A stretch of DNA of 64,000 bases from Chitinophagales bacterium. Lineage in GTDB: Bacteria; Bacteroidota; Bacteroidia; Chitinophagales; Chitinophagaceae. The position numbers were made by a program, and so were the translations under genes. The notes under the pieces are model-generated. The model saw only the letters and a list, made by a program, of their open reading frames with translations, was not told the origin of the DNA and did not search any database. The stretch covers positions 62,001-126,000 of the forward strand of contig JAFLBL010000005.1 of the NCBI GenBank assembly GCA_017303855.1. Reading direction: 5' to 3'. Shown one piece after another: positions 25,201-31,231 of this stretch (the first letter of the stretch is position 1; every line of letters starts with the position of its first letter).

Positions 25201-25674
25201 CGCTCCGATGGTTCCTATAAATATTTTGATCCGTCCAATAAACCTGATCCGGATGTGGAATATGCCTACCAGTCATTGGCGGTAAACCTGCGCGGGTTCA
25301 AGCAGAATGTGGCCAATGGCAATAACGCGTTTGTGATCAACAGTGAAGTACGGGTGCCCTTGTTCACCACTATTTTCAATAAACCGATCAACAATGCCTT
25401 CCTGCGAAATTTCCAGCTGGTTCAGTTTGCCGACCTGGGAACGGCCTGGAACGGCGCGTATGATAAATTGCAGCGGCCGGCTGTTACGTATACCACCCAG
25501 CCCATCACGGTTAAAGTAAAAGCCGGAGGTATAGGTCCCTTTGCCGGTGGGTATGGCTTTGGCGCCCGTAGTACCCTGCTCGGCTATTTCCTCCGCTTTG
25601 ATGCGGCCTGGCAAATGAATGTTTTCTTTAAAGGAAAGCCTCAGTTTTACCTGGCAATGGGCGTGGATTTCTGA
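22291..25674 (+). CDS. large exported TolB-like propeller plus outer-membrane barrel protein
   Basis: The 1127-residue protein has a signal peptide (KKLVSLITCLSALCVLETAA). Residues about 22-280 form an alpha-rich domain with LPKWLTDGYIAYATENW, like the distal part of gluzincin peptidases, but no clear HExxH is visible. Residues about 300-610 read like PD40/TolB beta-propeller repeats (YPMLAWDGKGTRLAVLYNEE, DPSFVAFPNKTGIIYASNRP). A charged linker follows to about residue 720. The remaining roughly 400 residues look like an outer-membrane barrel ending in FYLAMGVDF. Bacteroidota homologues are usually called TolB-like or PD40 proteins, with no tested function. A strong terminator follows. Confidence 0.8.
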   Translation: MKKLVSLITCLSALCVLETAAQVNTVEFGKNRVQYQKFNWKYYQTENFNSYFSQDGLGLGKYVAQIAELELPSIEEFVEYGLQRRINIVIYNNYDEMQQSNIGLGIDWQNTGGVTKLVNNKMIVYYDGNHDNLRRQIRQGIARNLVENLLFGDDLGEFAANQALLDLPKWLTDGYIAYATENWNTSLDDDLRGVMLAGSYRNFYQFAFEKPMLAGHGFWKYIADKYGKNKTTYFLYLARIYRNLNNASYKIAKKKFKVILRDFMTDVQNQYFKDIRGRRNTPKGQLSVSEYIGKKDFIRFNANPVPRSYTYALVEFKQGRYEVVLMENFVNRKVLLKLGVRSRDDDKNPNYPMLAWDGKGTRLAVLYNEEGKTKFFIYDLVNRVKLWKQTIDKFDQIQDMKFMLDNNTLIFSAVRSGQSDVYVYKIDKQSIEQITNDVYDDLDPSFVAFPNKTGIIYASNRPSAEAGSSDDSLPAKHFNIYLVDNWNKSDVKQISKLTDMKLGNARFPSQYNTSHFTFISDENGIANRYAGFFKTERAGLDTLVFIGDEMLRNPAQKDVDSLLTEWNKTDIDSVGFVSVTNDSSYVFPLTNYQSSTLETRTAGDNQQVSEVVKLGDVKLLYRLKVDETTLRRRNINAKPTEYMRKVIEEEKKALRREAQVTAKTDTITKKQQDFFNTGFEEEKTDSTKKLGDVVKADEIMKESVLKKAKIFEYRPPKFFNDYLVSGFNNNVLVTRFQPYTGGSGPIQLSNNDPLNGIIRLGTSDLFEDWKIAGGFRISTDLKNNEYVFTTQYLKKRLDYGFTYYRNTALYGSNVGDVKLFSNLYQATVSYPFNKVKSLRFNVGYRNDKYVILGNKDVPQTLDIEDQKQTYGLAHIEFVHDDAVSPVLNIWNGLRYKAYFDLNAQIINKSQTANRKTPYIMNFGFDARHYLPIYRNMIWAVRAAADISWGSQKIIYYLGGVDNWLMFGGNQRSDGSYKYFDPSNKPDPDVEYAYQSLAVNLRGFKQNVANGNNAFVINSEVRVPLFTTIFNKPINNAFLRNFQLVQFADLGTAWNGAYDKLQRPAVTYTTQPITVKVKAGGIGPFAGGYGFGARSTLLGYFLRFDAAWQMNVFFKGKPQFYLAMGVDF

Positions 25675-25698
25675 TCATTATTATTTGTAAAATAATGG

Positions 25699-25732
25699 AC
25701 GGCCATCCGGTATGAATCCGGATGGCCGTTTT
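25699..25732 (+). terminator. intrinsic terminator of the propeller/barrel gene
   Basis: ACGGCCATCCGG and CCGGATGGCCGT form a perfect 12-bp stem with a 7-nt loop, followed by TTTTAATTATT. It lies 25 bp after the stop codon, and the convergent gene ends just beyond it. Confidence 0.88.
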
Positions 25733-25734
25733 AA

Positions 25735-26418
25735 TTATTCCAGCCGGAAAGTCTCTCCCATTTTCCGTATAGATAAATAGAGCAGACTCATAAATACGGC
25801 ATAGGTGCCCGTCATCCCCCACGCGTACCAGTTATCAAGCGGGTTGATCAGCAAGTCACTTATTTCTGACAAGAGATTAACGGGATCAGTAACAATATCC
25901 CAGCTGTTGAAACGCAGATAACGGCCGATATAGATACCCAGGGCATTCAGCCACATCACTATAAAAATCAATAACAGGGAATAACGCGGGCCGCAGACAA
26001 GATTCGTAAACTGTTCAACCCGGCGCAGGGAGACAATGCCAAAAAATATCCCGTTCCACGCAAAGGAAAAAATCAGCAAGAGATCAAACCATTTCGGGGC
26101 GGACCGGACATGGGTGAAATGAAACAGATCCGTAATGATATAAAAGGAGTTGGGCACGAAGAGCAGCCATAAACAAAGCAGCCCGGCCAGTTTCCAGCGG
26201 TTTTCCAGCCAGTCGATCCGCCGCTCCATCAGCCGGGTAATACCATAAGGCAGATAGGCCAGGAACAGGTTCCAGGGCAGAAAACAAAACTCAATGGTAC
26301 CGGTTACGATCATGCGAACTGCCAGCAGCAGGACACTGAAGCCCGAAGCCAGCAGCATCCATTGATGCAGGGTAAACGACCGGCGGCTGTTACGGGAAAT
26401 GGAGATGTCAGTTTTCAT
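25735..26418 (-). CDS. DUF1361 family integral membrane protein
   Basis: The 227-residue protein has about seven membrane helices and the DUF1361 signature blocks FLPWNLFLAYLPYGIT, LLFVPNSFYIITDLFHF and WNGIFFGIVSLRRVE. The function of the family is unknown. Its ATG overlaps the stop of the diacylglycerol-kinase-like gene by 4 bp, so the two are co-transcribed and possibly act together at the inner membrane. Confidence 0.85.
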   Translation of the reverse strand: MKTDISISRNSRRSFTLHQWMLLASGFSVLLLAVRMIVTGTIEFCFLPWNLFLAYLPYGITRLMERRIDWLENRWKLAGLLCLWLLFVPNSFYIITDLFHFTHVRSAPKWFDLLLIFSFAWNGIFFGIVSLRRVEQFTNLVCGPRYSLLLIFIVMWLNALGIYIGRYLRFNSWDIVTDPVNLLSEISDLLINPLDNWYAWGMTGTYAVFMSLLYLSIRKMGETFRLE

Positions 26419-26789
26419 ATAAAAAATTTAGGGGTCAACACAATGATACCGGTTACAAGGGCCAGCACCGCTGCCACGAGCACGGCGGCAGCGGCCAGGT
26501 CCTTGATATATTTCACCCGTGGATCCTTTGCCGGCGACAAGTGATCCATGATTTTTTCAATCGCCGTATTGATCAGTTCGGTGATCCATACGCCGGCTGT
26601 TACAATAAGCAAGGCCAGCAACTCCGCGCCCCTGATTCTGAAAAAAACAATCAGTACCGCTACAACTACCGTCGCCACCAGGTGCAACAGGGCATTATGC
26701 TCTTCAAAAAAGAACCGCCCAAAGCCACTGACCGCAAACCGTAAACTCCCCAGCCTCGCTTTCCACGAAAATGATTCCACTCTCTTCAT
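26415..26789 (-). CDS. dgkA: diacylglycerol/undecaprenol kinase family protein
   Basis: The 124-residue membrane protein has the DgkA family pattern. An amphipathic start (WKARLGSLRFAVSGFGRFF) precedes an EEHNALLH segment, and the active-site helix reads ELINTAIEKIMDHLSPA, with conserved Glu and Asn. Three membrane helices are visible. Gram-positive and many Bacteroidota members phosphorylate undecaprenol, recycling the lipid carrier for cell-wall and polysaccharide synthesis. It leads a two-gene unit with the DUF1361 gene. A heptamer tract lies about 25 bp upstream of its start. Confidence 0.92.
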   Translation of the reverse strand: MKRVESFSWKARLGSLRFAVSGFGRFFFEEHNALLHLVATVVVAVLIVFFRIRGAELLALLIVTAGVWITELINTAIEKIMDHLSPAKDPRVKYIKDLAAAAVLVAAVLALVTGIIVLTPKFFI

Positions 26790-26813
26790 ACAATTTGTTT
26801 AAATAAGCTCAAC

Positions 26814-26862
26814 GACTCCTCTCTCCCGACTCCTGACTCCCGACTCCCGACTCCCGACTAAC
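26814..26862. repeat. seven-copy heptamer tract GACTCCC/GACTCCT
   Basis: Seven in-phase units (GACTCCT, CTCTCCC, GACTCCT, three GACTCCC, GACTAAC) end one base before the creD stop codon. They fill most of the gap between dgkA and creD, which share a strand. Confidence 0.9.
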
Positions 26863-26863
26863 T

Positions 26864-28180
26864 CTACCATTCTAATTTCCTCGCGAAATACATAATCACC
26901 GCCAACGCCACAAACAATCCGATACTGCCCATCAGTAATGCATAATCCTGCAGTTGAATAATGCTGAATATATAGGCATAGACCACGCTCAGCACCAAAC
27001 TGATAAAAAGGGCCAGTTTACCGGATCGCAACACACTCCCCACAAACCAGCCGATCAGTCCGATGGTAGCCACTGCCGCAATTCCATAAGCGGGATTAAA
27101 ACCGGTATACTCCGAAATGGATAAAAGCAACGTATAAAATAATACCAGGGCCAGTCCGGCCAGTCCGTATTGTACCAGGTGCAGGGATCGTTTGTAAATG
27201 GTTTCCACCAGGAAGAATGCGGCAAACGTGAGCATGATACAGAGTAAGGCATACTTTACCGACCGGCCTGTTTTATCGTATGTATCCACCGGTATCAGCA
27301 GGTCAGCGCCAACGTACGTACTGTTCAGATTATATACGGTGTTTTTCCAAACCTGCGGCACAGTCCGGTTCAGGTATTTCCAGCTGGCCGTAAAGCCGCT
27401 GTCTTTTACTTCACGCGCATCGGGCAATTTTATACCCGTGAAAGCGGGATCCGGCCAGTTTGAATTCATCTGTATTTTATTTTCACGGGCAGCCGCTGTA
27501 AAAACCAGCTGGCCGGAACCGTTCAGTGAAAAACGAAGACTGAAACGGGCACCAGTAGCCGCCATTTCCGCATTCAGTGGAATACTGGTATAAAAGGCTT
27601 CTTCCAGCTGCGACTGACCGGTTGCCTGCTGGGCAAATACATAACTGCTGTCATTCCATTTCACCTGCAGGTCCTCATTGATACCCCGTATGGCATCGCT
27701 GACCTTGAAAAGGAGTTGTGCCTCCTGCCAGTGTACCTGGTCCGCCGGCACATCGAGCTTTTGCCAGGGAATAGAATTGAACTGACCGGTAAGCTGAATA
27801 TCACTTTTAAAAACGGCCACTTCATAAATACCCCGCTTCCGTTTATCCGGGGTTACGGTGGAGAGTATATCCAGTTTATCAGCCATAAAGTAGGCATATT
27901 GTTTCTCCCGGGTCGTTACCCCGCTGGCTGTTGTCACCGGTATATCATACGGAATCATCAGGAGCGGGCCGGTTACCGTTTGTTTCCCGGCCCATTTGCC
28001 GCTGATATCGGCTATCGCTTCTTTTTGCCGGCCCTCCCTTTCTTTCACCATGTTCATAATGAAAAATGCAGGGATCCACAGAAAAAGACCGATCCCGAAA
28101 ATCACGAGAGATTTGATAAATAATTTTCCTTTATCCCAGAGGGGACTGCTGCTGTTGTTGTTGTTGTCGTATGTGTCCAT
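26864..28180 (-). CDS. creD: CreD-like inner membrane protein
   Basis: The 438-residue protein matches CreD (cell envelope integrity, colicin E2 tolerance). It has an N-terminal membrane helix (LVIFGIGLFLWIPAFFIMNM), a periplasmic domain of about 260 residues and a C-terminal block of 4-5 helices. The blocks QYGLAGLALVLFYTLLLS and YALLCIMLTFAAFFLVE are typical. E. coli CreD is about 450 residues. Unlike enterobacteria, there is no CreBC two-component system here. In Bacteroidota creD instead goes with a small winged-helix regulator, which is present upstream. The N-terminus has a run of Asn codons made of a GTT/AAC trinucleotide repeat. Confidence 0.9.
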   Translation of the reverse strand: MDTYDNNNNSSSPLWDKGKLFIKSLVIFGIGLFLWIPAFFIMNMVKEREGRQKEAIADISGKWAGKQTVTGPLLMIPYDIPVTTASGVTTREKQYAYFMADKLDILSTVTPDKRKRGIYEVAVFKSDIQLTGQFNSIPWQKLDVPADQVHWQEAQLLFKVSDAIRGINEDLQVKWNDSSYVFAQQATGQSQLEEAFYTSIPLNAEMAATGARFSLRFSLNGSGQLVFTAAARENKIQMNSNWPDPAFTGIKLPDAREVKDSGFTASWKYLNRTVPQVWKNTVYNLNSTYVGADLLIPVDTYDKTGRSVKYALLCIMLTFAAFFLVETIYKRSLHLVQYGLAGLALVLFYTLLLSISEYTGFNPAYGIAAVATIGLIGWFVGSVLRSGKLALFISLVLSVVYAYIFSIIQLQDYALLMGSIGLFVALAVIMYFARKLEW

Positions 28181-28194
28181 ATAGGTTGTTTAAA

Positions 28195-28215
28195 TGTTTA
28201 GAATTTAGTGTTTAG
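28195..28215. repeat. three-copy heptamer tract over the radical SAM stop codon
   Basis: Units TGTTTAG, AATTTAG and TGTTTAG are in phase. The stop codon of the radical SAM gene (28212-28214) lies within the last unit. Confidence 0.5.
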
Positions 28216-29615
28216 GCAATCGCGGGGAAAGGCGGAGCCTGTTCTCCTTTCCGGTTACGCTTATCCGTTGATAAAATAGATTCCAGCAAGGGCAGCATCC
28301 GGTTCAGCCCCCGGGTTTTTATCATGAAATTCCAGAGGGGTTCAAATTTTTTCCAGCCCCCCGCATAGGCAAAATGTTTGAGCTTGTCCGGCAACGACGC
28401 ATGTTGCCAGCTGGCTCTGGCTATATTGGACCAGGAATAAAAATCACGGTAAGCCCGGTGATACCCGTCTTCGAGTTCAGCCGCGGTTAATCCTTTTGTT
28501 TTATAGACCACCTGACGGGTATCATACTGGTTCCAGTTCCGGTGAAGGATACGCCCCTCTTTTTCCATCGCGTCAAACAACCGGGTACCCGGATATGGCG
28601 TCAGAATATGAAAAGTGGAAGTGGTGAGTCCCTGGCCCACAGCCCAGTCCACCGTGCGACTGAATACATCTTTGTCATCATCATCCAGTCCGAAAACAAA
28701 ACTGCCATTGATCATGATGCCCAGTTCTTGCAGCCGACGGATAGCCGCTTCATAATCTTTCCCCAGGTTTTGTTTTTTATTACTCTGCAACAGGTTCTTA
28801 CTACTCAGGGTTTCAAACCCGATAAACACACTGCGCAAACCGGCTGCTGCGGCTTTTTCAATCAGGTTGCCACGCAGAATAGCTTCCACTGTTGAAGCCC
28901 CCTGAAATAAACGGTTCATGCCTTTCATCCCTTCAAACAGAGAAGCGGCAAACTGCTGATGGCCGAGCAAATGATCATCCAGAAAATACAGGTGTTTGCC
29001 GGGCAGGCGGTCAATTTCCGCCAGTGCCTGATCCACCCGTTGTGTATAAAACGTTTTCCCTCCCTGGAAAAAAGCGTCCTTATAACAGAAATCACAATGA
29101 TGCGGACAACCTCTTGACACTACAATGGAATTAGGTACCAGGTATTGCCGGCGGTTGATCAGGTCGCGTCGTACCGGTGGAATATTTTCCAGGTCGCGTT
29201 TTGTATTGATATAAATCCTGCGCGGATTTTTGTTCCGGAAATCACGGAGAAATTGAGGGAAGGTGTCTTCACCGGGACCGGTAAAAATGCTGTCCGCATG
29301 CGGCAATGCTTCTTCCGGCAACGCGGTAACATGCAAACCGCCCAGGCACACATAAGCCCCCTTGTTCCGGTAATGATCCGCGATTGCATAAGCCCGAAAA
29401 GCATTGGTAATATATACCTGTATAATCACCAGGTCCGGATTGTCTTCCGTATCCAGTTCCTCCACATGTTCATCCTGCAGGTCTATCTCGTCATCCGGTG
29501 CACAATAAGCCGCAAGTGTTGCCAGGCCCAGGGGCGGGAATAAGGAATATTTTACAGGACGCCAGTAAGGACTTTTCGCCTCCATCAATGCCGGCAAAAT
29601 CATTTTAATCTTCAT
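28212..29615 (-). CDS. B12-binding domain radical SAM protein
   Basis: The 467-residue protein has an N-terminal cobalamin-binding-type domain starting IKMILPALMEAKSPYWRPV. The radical SAM cluster motif VVSRGCPHHCDFCYKDAF (CxxxCxxC) is near residue 170. Further blocks are typical of the family (YFLDDHLLG, GFETLSSKN, FVFGLDDDDKDVF). Such enzymes do methylations or rearrangements on lipids, natural products or membrane compounds. The substrate cannot be inferred. Its start overlaps the 3' end of the membrane-protein gene upstream, so it shares that transcript and its operator. The combination with creD is not explained by known pathways. Confidence 0.9.
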   Translation of the reverse strand: MKIKMILPALMEAKSPYWRPVKYSLFPPLGLATLAAYCAPDDEIDLQDEHVEELDTEDNPDLVIIQVYITNAFRAYAIADHYRNKGAYVCLGGLHVTALPEEALPHADSIFTGPGEDTFPQFLRDFRNKNPRRIYINTKRDLENIPPVRRDLINRRQYLVPNSIVVSRGCPHHCDFCYKDAFFQGGKTFYTQRVDQALAEIDRLPGKHLYFLDDHLLGHQQFAASLFEGMKGMNRLFQGASTVEAILRGNLIEKAAAAGLRSVFIGFETLSSKNLLQSNKKQNLGKDYEAAIRRLQELGIMINGSFVFGLDDDDKDVFSRTVDWAVGQGLTTSTFHILTPYPGTRLFDAMEKEGRILHRNWNQYDTRQVVYKTKGLTAAELEDGYHRAYRDFYSWSNIARASWQHASLPDKLKHFAYAGGWKKFEPLWNFMIKTRGLNRMLPLLESILSTDKRNRKGEQAPPFPAIA

Positions 29616-30090
29616 CGGTTTCAGTTTCGTTGGTTAATTCCAGCAGGTTAATTTTTTTCCATACAATTATCAGGGGTACCAGTCCCGCCACACCAAATGC
29701 ACAATCCACCAGCCTCCACCAGAGAGGCAGTCCGCGCATAGCTCCGGCAATCAGGGCAAACGGAATCACAAGTACACAGGCAATCATGCCAAACTCAATC
29801 ACCCATTTGTTCCGCACCGGATCCCGGAGCGGGCCAATAAACAAAACGGCCAGTACAAAATGGGCAAATGCCAGCCAGTCGTACCCGTATGCCAGGTATG
29901 GATAATGCCGGTTCTGATATACCACGGCCATGTATACCTTATCCAGCCAGTCGCCGATCAATGTGCCCATCGGTATCAGCCGGGTGGCAAAGGCGAGTTC
30001 ACTTTCGGCAGGAATAGCGGTAGCGCCGCTGATAACAAGAGCCAGTATAAAAAAGACAAGCCAGCGACGGATGAGTTGATGTTGTTTCAT
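29605..30090 (-). CDS. four-helix membrane protein of the creD locus
   Basis: The 161-residue protein has about four membrane helices, for example WLVFFILALVISGATAIPAE and VIEFGMIACVLVIPFALIAG. It has a conserved-looking YGYDWLAFAHFVLAVLFIGP segment. I recognise no named family, although similar small proteins occur in Bacteroidota beside regulator genes. Its ATG lies 12 bp downstream of a CAAAGT-type operator matching the one before the neighbouring operon. It overlaps the radical SAM gene by 11 bp. Confidence 0.7.
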   Translation of the reverse strand: MKQHQLIRRWLVFFILALVISGATAIPAESELAFATRLIPMGTLIGDWLDKVYMAVVYQNRHYPYLAYGYDWLAFAHFVLAVLFIGPLRDPVRNKWVIEFGMIACVLVIPFALIAGAMRGLPLWWRLVDCAFGVAGLVPLIIVWKKINLLELTNETETDED

Positions 30091-30101
30091 AATTAAAAAG
30101 T

Positions 30102-30118
30102 ACTTTGTATTTCAAAGT
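30102..30118. promoter_or_regulatory. operator-like inverted repeat A of the creD locus
   Basis: ACTTTGTATTTCAAAGT has ACTTTG/CAAAGT arms around a 5-bp centre. It starts 12 bp upstream of the membrane-protein ATG and closely matches site B at 31111-31127. The winged-helix gene between the two sites is the obvious candidate for the binding protein. Confidence 0.65.
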
Positions 30119-30134
30119 GTAAATACAAAAAAAA

Positions 30135-30434
30135 TTACCGCACTCCTTTGATCATATTTTCCAGCGCCGTCACATGTTCGGAAAAAGCCTTCTCCCCCTG
30201 CCGGGTAATGGAATAGGTTGTATTCGTTTTACGTCCGACAAATCCCTTATGCACTTTTATAAAAGCATTTTCTTCCAGCGTCACCAGGTGCGTGGCCAGG
30301 TTGCCATCCGTAACTTCCAGCAGTTGCTTCAGGTCATTGAAGCTGATTTCTTCGTTGACCATAAGCACGCTCATCACCCCCAGCCGGATACGGTTGTCAA
30401 ATATTTTGTTTAACCCAGTAATCGGATTCTTCAT
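30135..30434 (-). CDS. winged-helix transcriptional regulator of the creD locus
   Basis: The 99-residue protein is a compact winged helix. The reading-helix region is SFNDLKQLLEVTDGNLATHL near residue 32, and the wing region is GRKTNTTYSITRQGEKAF near residue 66. It belongs to the small MarR/ArsR-like regulators (HTH_27 type) that precede creD in Bacteroidota. There is no metal-binding cysteine cluster or ligand domain. It is the second gene after the 214-residue membrane protein, 23 bp downstream. The two matching 17-bp sites in front of both transcription units suggest it represses its own operon and the downstream one. Confidence 0.85.
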   Translation of the reverse strand: MKNPITGLNKIFDNRIRLGVMSVLMVNEEISFNDLKQLLEVTDGNLATHLVTLEENAFIKVHKGFVGRKTNTTYSITRQGEKAFSEHVTALENMIKGVR

Positions 30435-30457
30435 GTTATTCCTTTCTGTTGTGGCGA

Positions 30458-31102
30458 TCAGTTGCCCCGTTCATATTTATACCACATGATAACGCCATAA
30501 ATAATATGCAATACGCCGAATCCCGCCGTCCAGAACCAGAGTCCATACCCCGTATAGATCATATTTACCGTGCCCAGAATAATTTCACAATACCCGAGAT
30601 AGCGTATATCCGATAACGTGTATTTACTGGCATTCACCAGGGCCAGGCCATAAAATATCAGGCAGGCAGGAGCCACAAACACCCAGATATCATAGCGCAG
30701 CATGCCCAGTATAAAAGCACCGCCGGCCAGCAATGGCACCAGCATATTCCAGGCTAGTCTCCTTGATGTATGATCCCAAACAGGCAGCCCCTGTTTCTTC
30801 GCCTTACGCCAGGTAAGATAAAAAGAAGAGACAAAGGCCAGTAAAAAAACAACCGCGGCTACCAGCATCAGCCGGAGTTTGAGCAAACTGAACTCATCCC
30901 AGGTGGTGAATCCACGACTGTTGTACGTACCGTAGTAGTTATTAAAAATTGAATCCGCTACCACCGCACCGGCAATAGCACAGATACCCGCTGCCACCCC
31001 ACTCAATCCGCTTAGTGACAGGAACCGGCTGGACCGGTCCATAATCCGGCGGATATCTTTAATATCTTCCAGTGAACTTGCAGGTGATTGGGTTTCTTCC
31101 AT
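30458..31102 (-). CDS. multi-span membrane protein co-transcribed with the winged-helix regulator
   Basis: The 214-residue protein starts with a soluble segment (EDIKDIRRIMDRSSRFLSLS) followed by about five or six hydrophobic helices, such as GVAAGICAIAGAVVADSIF and LRLMLVAAVVFLLAFVSS. I do not recognise a named family. It could sense a membrane state and control the regulator 23 bp downstream, since small membrane protein/HTH pairs often work this way. That is inference. Site B lies 9-25 bp upstream of its ATG. Confidence 0.7.
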   Translation of the reverse strand: MEETQSPASSLEDIKDIRRIMDRSSRFLSLSGLSGVAAGICAIAGAVVADSIFNNYYGTYNSRGFTTWDEFSLLKLRLMLVAAVVFLLAFVSSFYLTWRKAKKQGLPVWDHTSRRLAWNMLVPLLAGGAFILGMLRYDIWVFVAPACLIFYGLALVNASKYTLSDIRYLGYCEIILGTVNMIYTGYGLWFWTAGFGVLHIIYGVIMWYKYERGN

Positions 31103-31110
31103 AAAAAAGC

Positions 31111-31127
31111 ACTTTGTAATACAAAGT
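31111..31127. promoter_or_regulatory. operator-like inverted repeat B of the creD locus
   Basis: ACTTTGTAATACAAAGT is a perfect 8+1+8 bp palindrome. On the minus strand it contains ATACTTTG, close to a -7 element, so a protein bound here would block the promoter. It is the stronger twin of site A at 30102-30118. Confidence 0.7.
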
Positions 31128-31231
31128 ATGTGAAAAATCCCTGCTCCTCCAAATCTTTTTTTACTAAAAATGCGTTTACGCAGGATTTTAACATCTGACT
31201 ATCCCCTGTCCTGCTGTACTTTTACGCTTCT

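Noticed and set aside
28150..28170. Trinucleotide GTT repeat at the start of creD as a phase-variation switch
   Set aside because: The unit is 3 bp, so changes would not shift the frame. It only encodes a short Asn run.
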